Shown one piece after another: positions 25,811 to 35,998 of a DNA stretch of 64,000 nt. Both the position numbers and the translations under genes were made by a program. The stretch lies in contig NZ_JAERVL010000004.1 in NCBI RefSeq assembly GCF_016745835.1, forward strand, positions 124,001-188,000. Reading direction: 5' to 3'. Within the stretch, counting starts at the first letter, position 1. Each line of letters starts with the position of its first letter. The notes under the pieces are model-generated. The model was not told the DNA's origin. It saw nothing but the letters and a program-made list of their open reading frames with translations, and ran no database searches. The DNA comes from Caldalkalibacillus salinus. GTDB taxonomy: Bacteria > Bacillota > Bacilli > Caldalkalibacillales > JCM-10596.

Positions 25811-27094
25811 GTGATTGATATAGGTAAACTTTTGGAACTGTTCGTTTCCTTATCAGTTGCAGGAAGTACCATTGTAGCTTGCATGCTTCTGTTGCGGCTG
25901 ATCTCACCAAGCGTCTTGTCCACGAAATGGCGATATTCAATTGGAAAAATGGCCGTAGGGTTTTATCTTTTGCCCGTGGCTTTTGTTCTGCAATGGCTTT
26001 GGCCCCTCTTCATTCCGAAGCAAACGATGATTGTCCCGTTGCCGGAATTATCTTCGAGCCAACAACAAACGCTGCCAGACATAACCACGGTGGCTATACC
26101 GGAACAGATTCTTTCTGCTGATATAGCTATCGTTTTTCTGAGCGTGTGGGCAACAGGAGCTTTCTTTTTTGCCATATGGCAGGTGTATTGTTATCGAAGG
26201 TTTAACAAGACATTACAGCAAACCCGTTCACCCGTACCGGAAAACAGCGAAGCTGCCAAGCAATTAACCTTGATGAAGAAAACTCTTGGTATACAAAGCA
26301 ACGTCCAGCTCGTCTACAGCTCTGCTGTTCGGAGTCCTGTTCTTGTCGGGCTGTGGAAACCGACCATTTATCTCCCTGTAAAGCATACCGGGGATGTGGA
26401 CATGGGGATGGTGATTCGTCATGAGTTGATCCATCTAAAACAGAAAGACTTGTGGATCAAGGCATTCACGTTGGGAGCCAGCGTCTTACATTGGTTTAAT
26501 CCCTTTGTTTACATACTTAGAAAAGACATTCATACGTGGTGTGAGTTATCTTGTGATGAAGAAGTTGTGCAGGAAATGTCCTATACCGAGCGTAAACGCT
26601 ACGGCGCAACAATCTTGAACGTGATGGAGGATACAAAGGGAATCCCTGATCGCCTTTGCGCTTCCTTATCTGGCGACGGGAAACAATTAAAAAGGAGATT
26701 GGATTTGATGCTTAATGTTAAAAAAATGAAAAAACGTACAGTAATTATGGCTGTAGCGGTAATCATTGCTTTTGGAACTATTGGGACCTCTACAGCCATT
26801 TGGGCCTCCGAAAATGTGCCTGAAGTTCAAAATGAAACATCATCAAATGACAATCAAACCTTGGAAAGTGTCGATAGCTCTGCTTTGAACAAGAACACCA
26901 AGGTAACGCATTACTATGAATACGATGCTCTGCTACCTGATGAAAAAGAATTGGTATCAGAAGAAATGGCTCTGTATTATGTCGAAAATATTGATCACTT
27001 GGTTCCTTATGAAGAGCTTACACTGGACGAACAAAATCAGGTTACTAAAGAAGACGGCATTTACACTTCAGAAGTAATTGAAAAGATCAAATAA
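25811..27094 (+). CDS. M56 (BlaR1/MecR1-like) membrane metalloprotease
   Basis: A 427-residue sensor protease. Several membrane helices (LVSLSVAGSTIVACMLLL, MAVGFYLLPVAFVLQWL, IAIVFLSVWATGAFFFAI) flank the M56 zinc domain, with HELIH in VIRHELIHLKQKD near residue 203. A further helix (VIMAVAVIIAFGTIGT, near 315) leads to an outside tail of only about 100 residues. The penicillin-binding domain of true BlaR1 is missing, so a beta-lactam signal is not supported. It probably cleaves or displaces the BlaI-like repressor. No beta-lactamase or pbp gene follows; the operon ends at the terminator 27128. Confidence 0.87.
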   Translation: MIDIGKLLELFVSLSVAGSTIVACMLLLRLISPSVLSTKWRYSIGKMAVGFYLLPVAFVLQWLWPLFIPKQTMIVPLPELSSSQQQTLPDITTVAIPEQILSADIAIVFLSVWATGAFFFAIWQVYCYRRFNKTLQQTRSPVPENSEAAKQLTLMKKTLGIQSNVQLVYSSAVRSPVLVGLWKPTIYLPVKHTGDVDMGMVIRHELIHLKQKDLWIKAFTLGASVLHWFNPFVYILRKDIHTWCELSCDEEVVQEMSYTERKRYGATILNVMEDTKGIPDRLCASLSGDGKQLKRRLDLMLNVKKMKKRTVIMAVAVIIAFGTIGTSTAIWASENVPEVQNETSSNDNQTLESVDSSALNKNTKVTHYYEYDALLPDEKELVSEEMALYYVENIDHLVPYEELTLDEQNQVTKEDGIYTSEVIEKIK

Positions 27095-27127
27095 ATTTAG
27101 GGTATTAAAAAGATGGAAAGACACTTA

Positions 27128-27172
27128 AAAGACCTCGATTTCCATTATAGAGTGGAGAGCGAGGTCTTTTTT
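27128..27172 (+). terminator. Terminator after the BlaI/M56 operon
   Basis: Stem AAAGACCTCG/CGAGGTCTTT followed by further T residues. Confidence 0.85.
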
Positions 27173-27179
27173 ATTCATC

Positions 27180-27210
27180 CACTTAATTTGTTTACTGTAC
27201 AAACTAAGTG
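27180..27210 (+). promoter_or_regulatory. XylR-type operator upstream of the xylanase gene
   Basis: Inverted repeat CACTTAATTTGT-(7)-ACAAACTAAGTG with a single mismatch between 12-base arms. The core TTAGTTTGT/ACAAACTAA is that of known Bacillus XylR boxes. A possible promoter overlaps it (TGTACA 27197, TATACT 27220 region). A second copy covers the promoter of the two-component system at 29883. Confidence 0.75.
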
Positions 27211-27260
27211 AAGCTTGCTATACTTAACCTAAGGGTTAGAACACCTTGACACCTGCATAA

Positions 27261-28487
<1,227 letters not shown>

Positions 28488-28517
28488 TGGCTTTTATGGT
28501 CACGCATATGCTTGTGA

Positions 28518-28546
28518 AAGCGGAGTAGAGAATGTCTACTCCGCTT
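28518..28546. terminator. Hairpin between the convergent xylanase and xylR genes
   Basis: Twelve-bp perfect stem AAGCGGAGTAGA/TCTACTCCGCTT with a 5-base loop. The U-tract is weak on both strands, so it is probably a shared bidirectional terminator or 3'-end stabiliser. Confidence 0.65.
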
Positions 28547-28574
28547 CGCATTTACGCATTTGCCGGGATCAAAC

Positions 28575-29759
28575 CTAATGAAACCCATTGTTTTCTAGAA
28601 GATCCTGTTCCTTAAAGAAATGCTCAGTGGCAAAGGCAGACATCCCAATGGCCGTTGAGTGCATGGAGAGTGTTGAGAATGTCATCGTCAAACCCTCCTG
28701 ATGAAAGGGCAGCGCTTGTTTTTGGATAGCGTGTTTAATCGGTTCTTCAATCCAGTCTCTAGCAAAGGCCAAACGGTTACCCACTATCACTTGTTTAGGA
28801 TTAAAAGTATTGATGAGATTGGCAATACCACAACCTAGGTAATAGCCCACGTTTTCAAAAACAGAAATAGAGTCAGCATCCTTTTGGTTGGCTAATGATA
28901 GGAGGTGCTCTAATGTGATATCCTCTGATTGTTGGCCTCTTAATCTAGCGGACTCAAGTAAAGCCTGCTCCGAGGCATACGCCTCCCAACACCCTTTTCT
29001 CCCGCAACTGCATAATTTGCCGTTTAAGTCTATCGCCATATGGCCGGCTTCACCAGAAAAACCTTTATGCCCCTTATATAGCTGGTTGTCTAAGATGAGT
29101 CCAACCCCAATACCCATACCTGCACTCACATACATCAAATGATCGTAGGACTGACCTGCCCCTGCACGCTTCTCTCCATATGCCCCTGCATTCGCCTCGT
29201 TTTCTACGATGACTGGGAGGTGAAATTCATTCTCAAGTGCCTGATTTAACTGGGTGTCTCGCCACTTTAGATTTGGGGCATAAAGAACAGAACCATCATT
29301 GCTTACGATGCCTGGAACACCGATACCGATCCCAATGACGCCATAGGGACAAGAAGGTATCCTGTTTTTTAATGTGGCGATAATGCCTTTCACCTGATCG
29401 ACGACATCAGGAAATGCTGTAGTCTTTAACCATTGATGAACTTCCGAGACGACCTTGCCCTGTAGGTTGGTGAGGACCCCCAAAACATAGTTGACCCCGA
29501 TGTCAATACCGATGGCATACCCCGCTTGGTCGTTAAAGAGTAAAAGAACAGGTCGCCTTCCGCCACTAGACTCACCAGGCCCCGTTTCATAGACCAGTTC
29601 AGCATCGATGAGTTCGCTTACAAGTGATGAAACAGTGGCTTTATTATATCCTAGCCGCTGAGCAATATCTGCACGGGATAGAGGGGCTTGCTCTTTAATC
29701 ACGTGGAAAATATGTGCTTTATTATTTCGTTTAACAGTTTGCTGATTCCATCTCATCAT
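28575..29759 (-). CDS. xylR: ROK-family xylose repressor
   Basis: A 394-residue ROK protein with an N-terminal helix-turn-helix (APLSRADIAQRLGYNKATVSSLVSELI, about residues 25-51), a sugar-kinase-like domain (GIDIGVNYVLGV near 88, GIGIGVPGIV near 142) and the ROK zinc motif CSCGRKGCWEAYAS (near 257). It represses xylan and xylose genes until xylose binds. Position between the xylanase and the transport genes, plus two matching dyads in the locus, support this. The ATG lacks an obvious strong site. Confidence 0.88.
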   Translation of the reverse strand: MMRWNQQTVKRNNKAHIFHVIKEQAPLSRADIAQRLGYNKATVSSLVSELIDAELVYETGPGESSGGRRPVLLLFNDQAGYAIGIDIGVNYVLGVLTNLQGKVVSEVHQWLKTTAFPDVVDQVKGIIATLKNRIPSCPYGVIGIGIGVPGIVSNDGSVLYAPNLKWRDTQLNQALENEFHLPVIVENEANAGAYGEKRAGAGQSYDHLMYVSAGMGIGVGLILDNQLYKGHKGFSGEAGHMAIDLNGKLCSCGRKGCWEAYASEQALLESARLRGQQSEDITLEHLLSLANQKDADSISVFENVGYYLGCGIANLINTFNPKQVIVGNRLAFARDWIEEPIKHAIQKQALPFHQEGLTMTFSTLSMHSTAIGMSAFATEHFFKEQDLLENNGFH

Positions 29760-29785
29760 AACCTCTCCAGTGTAGTAGAATATTA

Positions 29786-29804
29786 TGTTATTCTATGAAT
29801 AACA
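29786..29804 (-). promoter_or_regulatory. Palindrome upstream of xylR (candidate autoregulatory site)
   Basis: TGTTATTC-TAT-GAATAACA, perfect over 19 bases, 27 bases before the xylR start. It differs from the XylR-type dyads at 27180 and 29883, so it may bind another protein or serve autoregulation. Confidence 0.5.
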
Positions 29805-29882
29805 ACTATTATAAACTTAATTTAAAGGGGAAACAAATGGAAGCTGATTTGGGTATTAAGGAAATCATGGTCGTCAAACAGT

Positions 29883-29927
29883 ACTTTATTTATTTAATAG
29901 ACAAACAAAGTGGAGCGGTGCTATAAT
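29883..29927 (+). promoter_or_regulatory. Promoter of the two-component operon with XylR-type dyad
   Basis: Dyad ACTTTATTTAT-(7)-ACAAACAAAGT (29883-29911, two mismatches) has the same spacer length and nearly the same right arm as the site at 27180. It covers the -35 of a promoter TAGACA (29898-29903), 18-base spacer, TATAAT (29922-29927). Confidence 0.65.
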
Positions 29928-29969
29928 CTGAGTGAAGTAACAGTACGGGACATTGAAGGAGGGGTAACG

Positions 29970-31730
29970 TTGTTAAGATATCTGCGTCAACGCCATACCC
30001 TTCGCCAACAAATATTAATGACATTTTTGGTCGTTATGATCCTCGTGTTGGTTATTGTTGGTATGTCAAGCTATTATCTTGTCTCTGATATGATAACGGA
30101 CAATGCAGAACAACAAATTTCACAGACAGCCGTAGAAGCCAGTGGCAGGATGGACTCACTGTATCAGCAGATCAATCAACTGAGCTTACAGGTGGCCACC
30201 CATCGACAAGTCCAACGTATGCTCTTAGAAGCTGAGGAAGGTCAAACACTCCACTTTGTGGATCGGCAGCATGTCATGCAAACCATACATCGTTTACAGG
30301 TATACACCAATGGTTTAACCACATTCGAGCTGTATACTAGGAATCTCGATAAAGTAGTACCATTGGACACAGGGTCTCTGGATGAACGGTTACCTCGTTA
30401 CTGGGTCGAACAAGCTGAAAAGGAAAGAGGGCGACTGGTCTGGGTGGGAAAAGATCCCCAAATGCCTTCACATTTTCTGGCTGTTAGAAGAGTGAGTTTA
30501 ATAGACCGTCATTTCACAAGTGGAGGTTATTTATTGACGCAGGTGACACCAGATTACCTTCAATTTAAGGAGCCTCTGTCACCCGGGACGGAGATGATCC
30601 TTGTCGATCAGTCACGGGATGTTATGATGGCAACAACAGAAGTTGATTCGGTTATGGTGGGTGCTATTCTAGACCATCAATCCTCATCTCTGAGAAAACT
30701 TGAAAACGGTTACATTGCCGTAAAGCATACCTCAGATATAACGGGGTGGACCGTTATCATTCTGACACCAAGGGATACTTTGACCGAAGGTGTCCGTGTT
30801 ATTCGTGACGTCATTATGGTGTCAGCCGTATTAGGATTCTTTATATTTGCCATTCTTTCTTACTTCCTATCAGCCCTAATCACAAAGCCTATCCGGAGAT
30901 TAATTGAGGCGATGAAAAAGGGGCAAGGGGGTCACCTCTCTACCAACAATGAACATGCGGCTACGGTCGAAATCAACGAACTAAACTTGACTTACAACAA
31001 CATGGTTGAGGAGATTAACCATCTTATACAAGTTGTTTATGAAAAGGAACTTATACGTAGTAAAACCGAATTAAAAGCTTTGCAATCGCAAATTCACCCG
31101 CATTTCCTGTTTAATACATTAAATGCACTTTACTGGGCATTAGAAGAACATGGAGAGGAAGCTTTAGCTGAGTATGTTGTTGCCATGTCAGAACTATTTC
31201 GCTATACAATGGGAAACGATGAATGGGTAGAGCTCGATCAGGAGCTTCAACACATCGCACAATACTTACAACTAATGGAATTAAGGTTAGGTGACCGTTT
31301 TGAGTGGGAACTGAAGGTCCCCGAAGGATACTCAACGGTTAAGATACCTAAGCTTCTTATTCAGCCTCTCGTCGAAAATGCGTTAGTACACGGAATACGT
31401 GAGAATATGGGGAATGGTAAAGTCTCCATTATTGTAGCACACGTCCCTAGCCTTAATGCGCTTAGCATAAGGATCATAGATAATGGTGTCGGGATGGAAG
31501 ATCACCAACAACAAAAAATGAAAAAAGCAATAGAACAGGGACGCTCTGTATCAACCAAAGGGAATGGTATGGCCATCGTTAATGTACATAAAAGGTTACA
31601 GCTATATTATGGCAACCATCGCTCTGTAGGTGTTGATATTTCAAGTAAACCGGGGCAAGGCACTTGCTGTGAGATAAACATTCCATTAAGCAGGGGGGAG
31701 TACGATGAAAAAGAACATCCTTATCGTTGA
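29970..31730 (+). CDS. YesM-type sensor histidine kinase
   Basis: Membrane histidine kinase of 586 residues. Helices near residues 16-38 and 278-300 flank an extracellular sensor of about 240 residues. A HAMP segment follows (ALITKPIRRLIEAMKKG), then the His_kinase motif QIHPHFLFNTLNALYW with the phosphorylated His near 376, and the ATPase motifs LVENALVHG and IIDNGVGM. YesM-type kinases sense oligosaccharides and drive ABC-importer genes. The start is TTG 29970 with AAGGAGGGG; a longer frame from GTG 29910 begins upstream of the -10 hexamer and is unlikely. It overlaps the regulator gene by 26 bases. Confidence 0.88.
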   Translation: MLRYLRQRHTLRQQILMTFLVVMILVLVIVGMSSYYLVSDMITDNAEQQISQTAVEASGRMDSLYQQINQLSLQVATHRQVQRMLLEAEEGQTLHFVDRQHVMQTIHRLQVYTNGLTTFELYTRNLDKVVPLDTGSLDERLPRYWVEQAEKERGRLVWVGKDPQMPSHFLAVRRVSLIDRHFTSGGYLLTQVTPDYLQFKEPLSPGTEMILVDQSRDVMMATTEVDSVMVGAILDHQSSSLRKLENGYIAVKHTSDITGWTVIILTPRDTLTEGVRVIRDVIMVSAVLGFFIFAILSYFLSALITKPIRRLIEAMKKGQGGHLSTNNEHAATVEINELNLTYNNMVEEINHLIQVVYEKELIRSKTELKALQSQIHPHFLFNTLNALYWALEEHGEEALAEYVVAMSELFRYTMGNDEWVELDQELQHIAQYLQLMELRLGDRFEWELKVPEGYSTVKIPKLLIQPLVENALVHGIRENMGNGKVSIIVAHVPSLNALSIRIIDNGVGMEDHQQQKMKKAIEQGRSVSTKGNGMAIVNVHKRLQLYYGNHRSVGVDISSKPGQGTCCEINIPLSRGEYDEKEHPYR

Positions 31731-32469
31731 CGATGAGCCTACGACACGCCAAGGGTTGAGGAAGACAATCGATGTTTGGGCGGAAGGGCGATTGCATATA
31801 TGGAGTGCAGAGAATGCCATTGACGCGCTGACGATACTGGAGGAAAAAGAGGTTCATGTGCTGATTACCGATATCTCAATGCCCAAGTTCAGCGGTTTAG
31901 ATTTGCTTGAAAAGATTAATCAGCAAAAGCGGCAACCAGTGGTCCTTATCATTTCGGCTTACTCCGAATTTGAGTACGCTCAAAAGGCGATTGAGTACGG
32001 TGTTACCAAATATCTCTTAAAGCCTTTGAATAAACGAAAACTGATTCAGGCGGTAGAGCAGGCTTTAGAAGCTGGTTCTCAACGCGCGAAAGTAGATCAA
32101 TTAGAAAAAGTGGTGGACCGTCGATTAGTCGATTTCGATGTAGAGGCATCCTCTGATCATGACTGTATTCGTAAAGCAACGGATTATATTCATGAGCATA
32201 TTGAAGACGCTTTGAGCTTGAAAAGGGTGGCCCGTCATGTTCACCTCAATCCCAATTACTTTAGTGTGCTGTTCAAAGAACAGACCCAAATGACGTTTAG
32301 TGAATATGTGGCCCGAAGTCGTTTACAAGTGGCTAAACATTTACTCCTCACAACAGATTTAACAATTGAAGACGTTTCAGAACGTGTGGGTTATAAGACG
32401 GCGAAATATTTTGTCAAAATTTTTAAAGATTACGAGGGGATGACCCCGGGTCGGTTCAGGAAAATATAA
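31705..32469 (+). CDS. YesN-type response regulator with AraC DNA-binding domain
   Basis: A 254-residue regulator. The receiver domain has the acidic pair IVDDEP (residues 5-10), the phosphorylated Asp in LITDISMPKFSGLDLL (near 54) and Lys in YLLKPLNKR (near 106). The AraC-type C-terminus has two helix-turn-helices (LSLKRVARHVHLNPNYFSVLFK and LTIEDVSERVGYKTAKYFVKIFK). It should be phosphorylated by the kinase encoded just upstream and activate the importer and GH52 genes. AGGGGGGAG precedes the ATG. Confidence 0.9.
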   Translation: MKKNILIVDDEPTTRQGLRKTIDVWAEGRLHIWSAENAIDALTILEEKEVHVLITDISMPKFSGLDLLEKINQQKRQPVVLIISAYSEFEYAQKAIEYGVTKYLLKPLNKRKLIQAVEQALEAGSQRAKVDQLEKVVDRRLVDFDVEASSDHDCIRKATDYIHEHIEDALSLKRVARHVHLNPNYFSVLFKEQTQMTFSEYVARSRLQVAKHLLLTTDLTIEDVSERVGYKTAKYFVKIFKDYEGMTPGRFRKI

Positions 32470-32659
32470 CCTTCGTAACGTGGGCAAGACGTGTTGAAGA
32501 TGTGGTCAAGAAAATGAAAATCTCACTGATGTAGAGAGTCAGATCTTAAAATATGAGAATTTTAGCTAAATTTAGTCACCTTACCTGTTTATAGCCCCGG
32601 TGCTAGAATAAAAACAACGGCTTATATAGCCTATCTAGTATGAAAAAGGGGGATGCGAT

Positions 32660-33970
32660 TTGGTCAATTGGAAAGCGTTATCATTAGGACTCACAGTGCT
32701 GGTGTTTATGGGCATAACAGGATGCTCGGGTGCTGACCAAACGGGTACGGAGGGGACATCAGAAGAGATCAAAACGATCACATTCATGCATCTCTGGCCA
32801 GCAGGTAGCTCGAGACAGCATCATATGATTGTCAGCGACATTATTGAGGAGTATGAAGAAGCCCACCCAGATGTCAGGATTGAGACTGAGGTATTAGGCA
32901 ATGAACAGTATAAAGAAAAGCTTAAGGTCTTATCGGCCTCCAATGAACTTCCTGATATCGGTATGACTTGGGCTGCAGGTTTTATGGACCCTTATGTTAA
33001 GGGGAATATGTTTGCCCCACTAGATGATGTCTTAGACAGTGGACTAGCAGACTCATTTATAGCTGGTACGACAGAAGCTTATGCTGTGGATCAAGTCACT
33101 TATGGATTGCCCTTAGAGTTGAATATTGCGCCTATCTATTACAATCAAGAGATATTTAATACGTATGAGCTAGAGGTGCCAACAACGTATGAAGCATTTA
33201 AAACCGTAGTTCGTACACTTGCCGATCATGGCGTGACACCGATCACGTTAGGCAATAGGGATCGGTGGACAGGTTCAATGTGGTATATGTATCTCGCTGA
33301 TCGTTTTGGTGGACCGGAAACCATAACCAATGCGATTAATCGTACCGGTTCCTTCGAAGATCCTGCTCTCATCCAAGCGGCAGAGGAAATTCAAGCATTG
33401 GTTGACATGGACGCTTTTGTCAGGGGATTTAACGGATTGTCCAACGATGAGGCTAAGGCGCCATTTATGAATGGACAGGCGGGGATGTACTTAATGGGAA
33501 CGTGGGAACTGCCAAACTATACAACGAATGAGGATGTACCCCAGGATTTTAAAGACGCAATAGACTTCTTTAAGTTTCCTACCGTTCAAGACGGAGAAGG
33601 TGACATTAATAGCTTTGTTGGCGGACCTGGTGTGGGGTTGTTTGTCGCAGAGGAATCTGAGGTAAAAGATGAAGCGAAAGCGTTTGTCGAATATTTTGTC
33701 CAACGGTGGGGAGAGCGCTCTGTTACGGACGCTGGTGTGATACCCGCCACTATCGTGGATACGGAAACGGTTGATCTTCCACAGCTCTATATTGATGTCC
33801 TAGACGAACTAGGCTCGGCAAGTCATATTACGTTATATGCCGACGTACAAATGAGTGCTTCCGTTGCACAAGAACACCTGAATTTAATTCAATCTCTATT
33901 CGGACAAGAAATAACACCGGAGGAGTTTGCTCAACAGCACGAGCAAGCCCTTGAGGACGAAAACGAATAA
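32660..33970 (+). CDS. Extracellular sugar-binding lipoprotein of an ABC importer
   Basis: Family 1 solute-binding protein of 436 residues. A lipoprotein signal ends in GITGCSG, with the lipidated Cys near residue 22. ITFMHLWPAGSSRQHHM and the SDEAKAPFMNGQAGMYLMGTWELPNY region are typical of oligosaccharide binders. It would capture xylo-oligosaccharides at the membrane surface, inferred from the neighbours. The TTG start has AAGGGGGATG. It begins an operon with two permease genes. Confidence 0.9.
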   Translation: MVNWKALSLGLTVLVFMGITGCSGADQTGTEGTSEEIKTITFMHLWPAGSSRQHHMIVSDIIEEYEEAHPDVRIETEVLGNEQYKEKLKVLSASNELPDIGMTWAAGFMDPYVKGNMFAPLDDVLDSGLADSFIAGTTEAYAVDQVTYGLPLELNIAPIYYNQEIFNTYELEVPTTYEAFKTVVRTLADHGVTPITLGNRDRWTGSMWYMYLADRFGGPETITNAINRTGSFEDPALIQAAEEIQALVDMDAFVRGFNGLSNDEAKAPFMNGQAGMYLMGTWELPNYTTNEDVPQDFKDAIDFFKFPTVQDGEGDINSFVGGPGVGLFVAEESEVKDEAKAFVEYFVQRWGERSVTDAGVIPATIVDTETVDLPQLYIDVLDELGSASHITLYADVQMSASVAQEHLNLIQSLFGQEITPEEFAQQHEQALEDENE

Positions 33971-34105
33971 ACGACCTCAGTTTCAAATGTTAAAAGTAAA
34001 TAGGGTGTCGGGCAATCTAGTATAGTCACCTAGTATGTCTTAAAACACACCTCGTATAAGGTTAAATAGTTGATTTGAACAAACAGAAGAAGGGGACGAA
34101 CGCCA

Positions 34106-34984
34106 ATGGAAAAAGTCATGTCAAATAAGTTTATTATTGCGCTGTATATACTCCCCGCCCTGTTGCTAGTGCTGACACTGATTTATGTCCCGATCGCCTT
34201 AACGGGTTACTATGGGCTAATGGAATGGGACGGCATCGGTGACATGTCTTTTGTTGGATTAGAGAACTACATGGCGTTGTTACAGGATAAGAACTTCTGG
34301 AATAGCGCCTCCCATTCTTTTTTACTCGCTCTTTTTTCAACACTCAGTTTAGCAGGCTACCTTGTAATCGCACTCATCTTAGCAAGTAAAATCAAAGGTG
34401 CTCATTTTCTAAGAAAAATTTACCTCATCCCTATGCTACTCTCTTCCGTCGCGATTGCTCAGCTGTGGCTGAAAATCTATCATCCATCCAATGGTGTTGT
34501 GAACAGCTTACTATCGTCAATCGGGATACAAAATCCACCGGCTTGGCTCGCAGAACCACAGCTCGTATTGTACGCCATATTTGTTCCTATCCTGTGGCAG
34601 TACGCTGGTTTTTATATTCTGATTTACTACGCTGCTCTGAAAAACATCCCCTCCTCATTTATCGAGGCGGCAAAGATCGATGGTGCTAACCCTTTACAGA
34701 TAGCGTACAAGATAAAGCTTCCGCTTATTTCCGGCGTCATCAAGGTTACTATCGTACTGGCTATTGTGGGTTCTTTGAAGTATTTTGACCTCATTTATGT
34801 CATGACGGGCGGGGGACCAAACGGTGCGAGTGAGGTCATGGCTTCATATATGTATCAAAAAGCGTTCGGGAGTTATGAGTTTGGTTACGGTAGTGCGGTC
34901 GGTTTTTATTTGCTATTGATTTGCCTCTTCGTGACTTGGCTAATACGTAAGCTTACGGTGACCAGAGAAGATGTGCAGTACTAA
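34106..34984 (+). CDS. ABC sugar transporter permease (MalF/UgpA type)
   Basis: Six-helix inner permease of 292 residues. Helices start at FIIALYILPALLLVLTLIYVPIAL. The EAA loop that contacts the ATPase is EAAKIDGANPLQIAYKIKLPLI (near residue 188). It pairs with the next permease for oligosaccharide import. AAGGGGACG precedes the ATG. It follows the binding-protein gene after 135 bases. Confidence 0.92.
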   Translation: MEKVMSNKFIIALYILPALLLVLTLIYVPIALTGYYGLMEWDGIGDMSFVGLENYMALLQDKNFWNSASHSFLLALFSTLSLAGYLVIALILASKIKGAHFLRKIYLIPMLLSSVAIAQLWLKIYHPSNGVVNSLLSSIGIQNPPAWLAEPQLVLYAIFVPILWQYAGFYILIYYAALKNIPSSFIEAAKIDGANPLQIAYKIKLPLISGVIKVTIVLAIVGSLKYFDLIYVMTGGGPNGASEVMASYMYQKAFGSYEFGYGSAVGFYLLLICLFVTWLIRKLTVTREDVQY

Positions 34985-35004
34985 AAGGGAAGGAGGAATG
35001 AATA

Positions 35005-35901
35005 ATGAATGTTGGAACTGATCAACGAACCACACATAGTCCCATATCATCTCAATTTCAATCTCGTAAGCGTTTATCAGAACGTATCGGCTACGCCTGT
35101 CTCTATGTCATTTTAGGAGCACTGGCCTTTTTACAGCTGTATCCGTTGGTGTGGTTATTCTTCTTCTCTCTTAAGGATAATCAGGAAGTCTTTAATCAAT
35201 CCCCATTCTCCTTACCCTTAGACCCTAAGTGGGAAAATTATGCGAGAGTATGGACAGAAGGAAATATAGCCCTATATTTCTTTAATAGTGTGTGGATCAC
35301 AGTGATATCCGTCATGTTGACCGTGTTTCTAGCGAGCACTGTGACCTTCGCTATTACACGTATGCGTTGGAAATGGAGTCGATTCGTCTTAGGTTTGTTT
35401 ATGGTGGGATTGATGATTCCCGTTCACTCAACATTGATACCTTTGTTCAGCTTTTACTTGAAAATCGGCCTCATCGATCATCCTTTATCCGTTATTTTGA
35501 CCTATACGGCTTTTAATCTTCCATTGACAATCATGATCTTACTGGGCTTCTACGCGACATTACCTCGGGAAGTAGAAGAAGCGGCCGTGATGGATGGATG
35601 TTCTGTGCACCGTATTTTTTTTCAGGTCACACTTCCGATGTCCTTACCCGTGATTTCAACAACCGTGATTATAAACATGATCTACAACTGGAATGAATTT
35701 GTTTTCATTAATACCTTTATTAGTTCTGATCGTTATAAAACGCTCACGCTTGGTATACAAAATTTTGTCGGTCAGTACATGACCGAATGGGGAGCAATAG
35801 GGGCGACACTCATGATCAGTATTATTCCTATTCTGATCGCCTTTCTTTTATTGAGTGATCGTATTGTCGAAGGTATTACGGCCGGTTCAGTTAAAGGCTA
35901 A
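35005..35901 (+). CDS. ABC sugar transporter permease (MalG/UgpE type)
   Basis: Six-helix permease of 298 residues, with the EAA loop as EEAAVMDGCSVHRIFFQVTLPMS (near residue 191) and LKDNQEVFNQSPFSLP early on, typical of the MalG class. Preceded by GGAAGGAGG, 20 bases after the partner permease. No ATPase gene is present in the locus, so a shared MsmX/MsmK-type ATPase encoded elsewhere is expected, as in B. subtilis. Confidence 0.92.
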   Translation: MNVGTDQRTTHSPISSQFQSRKRLSERIGYACLYVILGALAFLQLYPLVWLFFFSLKDNQEVFNQSPFSLPLDPKWENYARVWTEGNIALYFFNSVWITVISVMLTVFLASTVTFAITRMRWKWSRFVLGLFMVGLMIPVHSTLIPLFSFYLKIGLIDHPLSVILTYTAFNLPLTIMILLGFYATLPREVEEAAVMDGCSVHRIFFQVTLPMSLPVISTTVIINMIYNWNEFVFINTFISSDRYKTLTLGIQNFVGQYMTEWGAIGATLMISIIPILIAFLLLSDRIVEGITAGSVKG

Positions 35902-35998
35902 TGATGATGCTAGAATGCGTTTCGCTCATTGCGGCTATGGGGATATTTACGATTAAAACATGTCACACGACACATGGACACTAGAGGGAGGGCTATGA

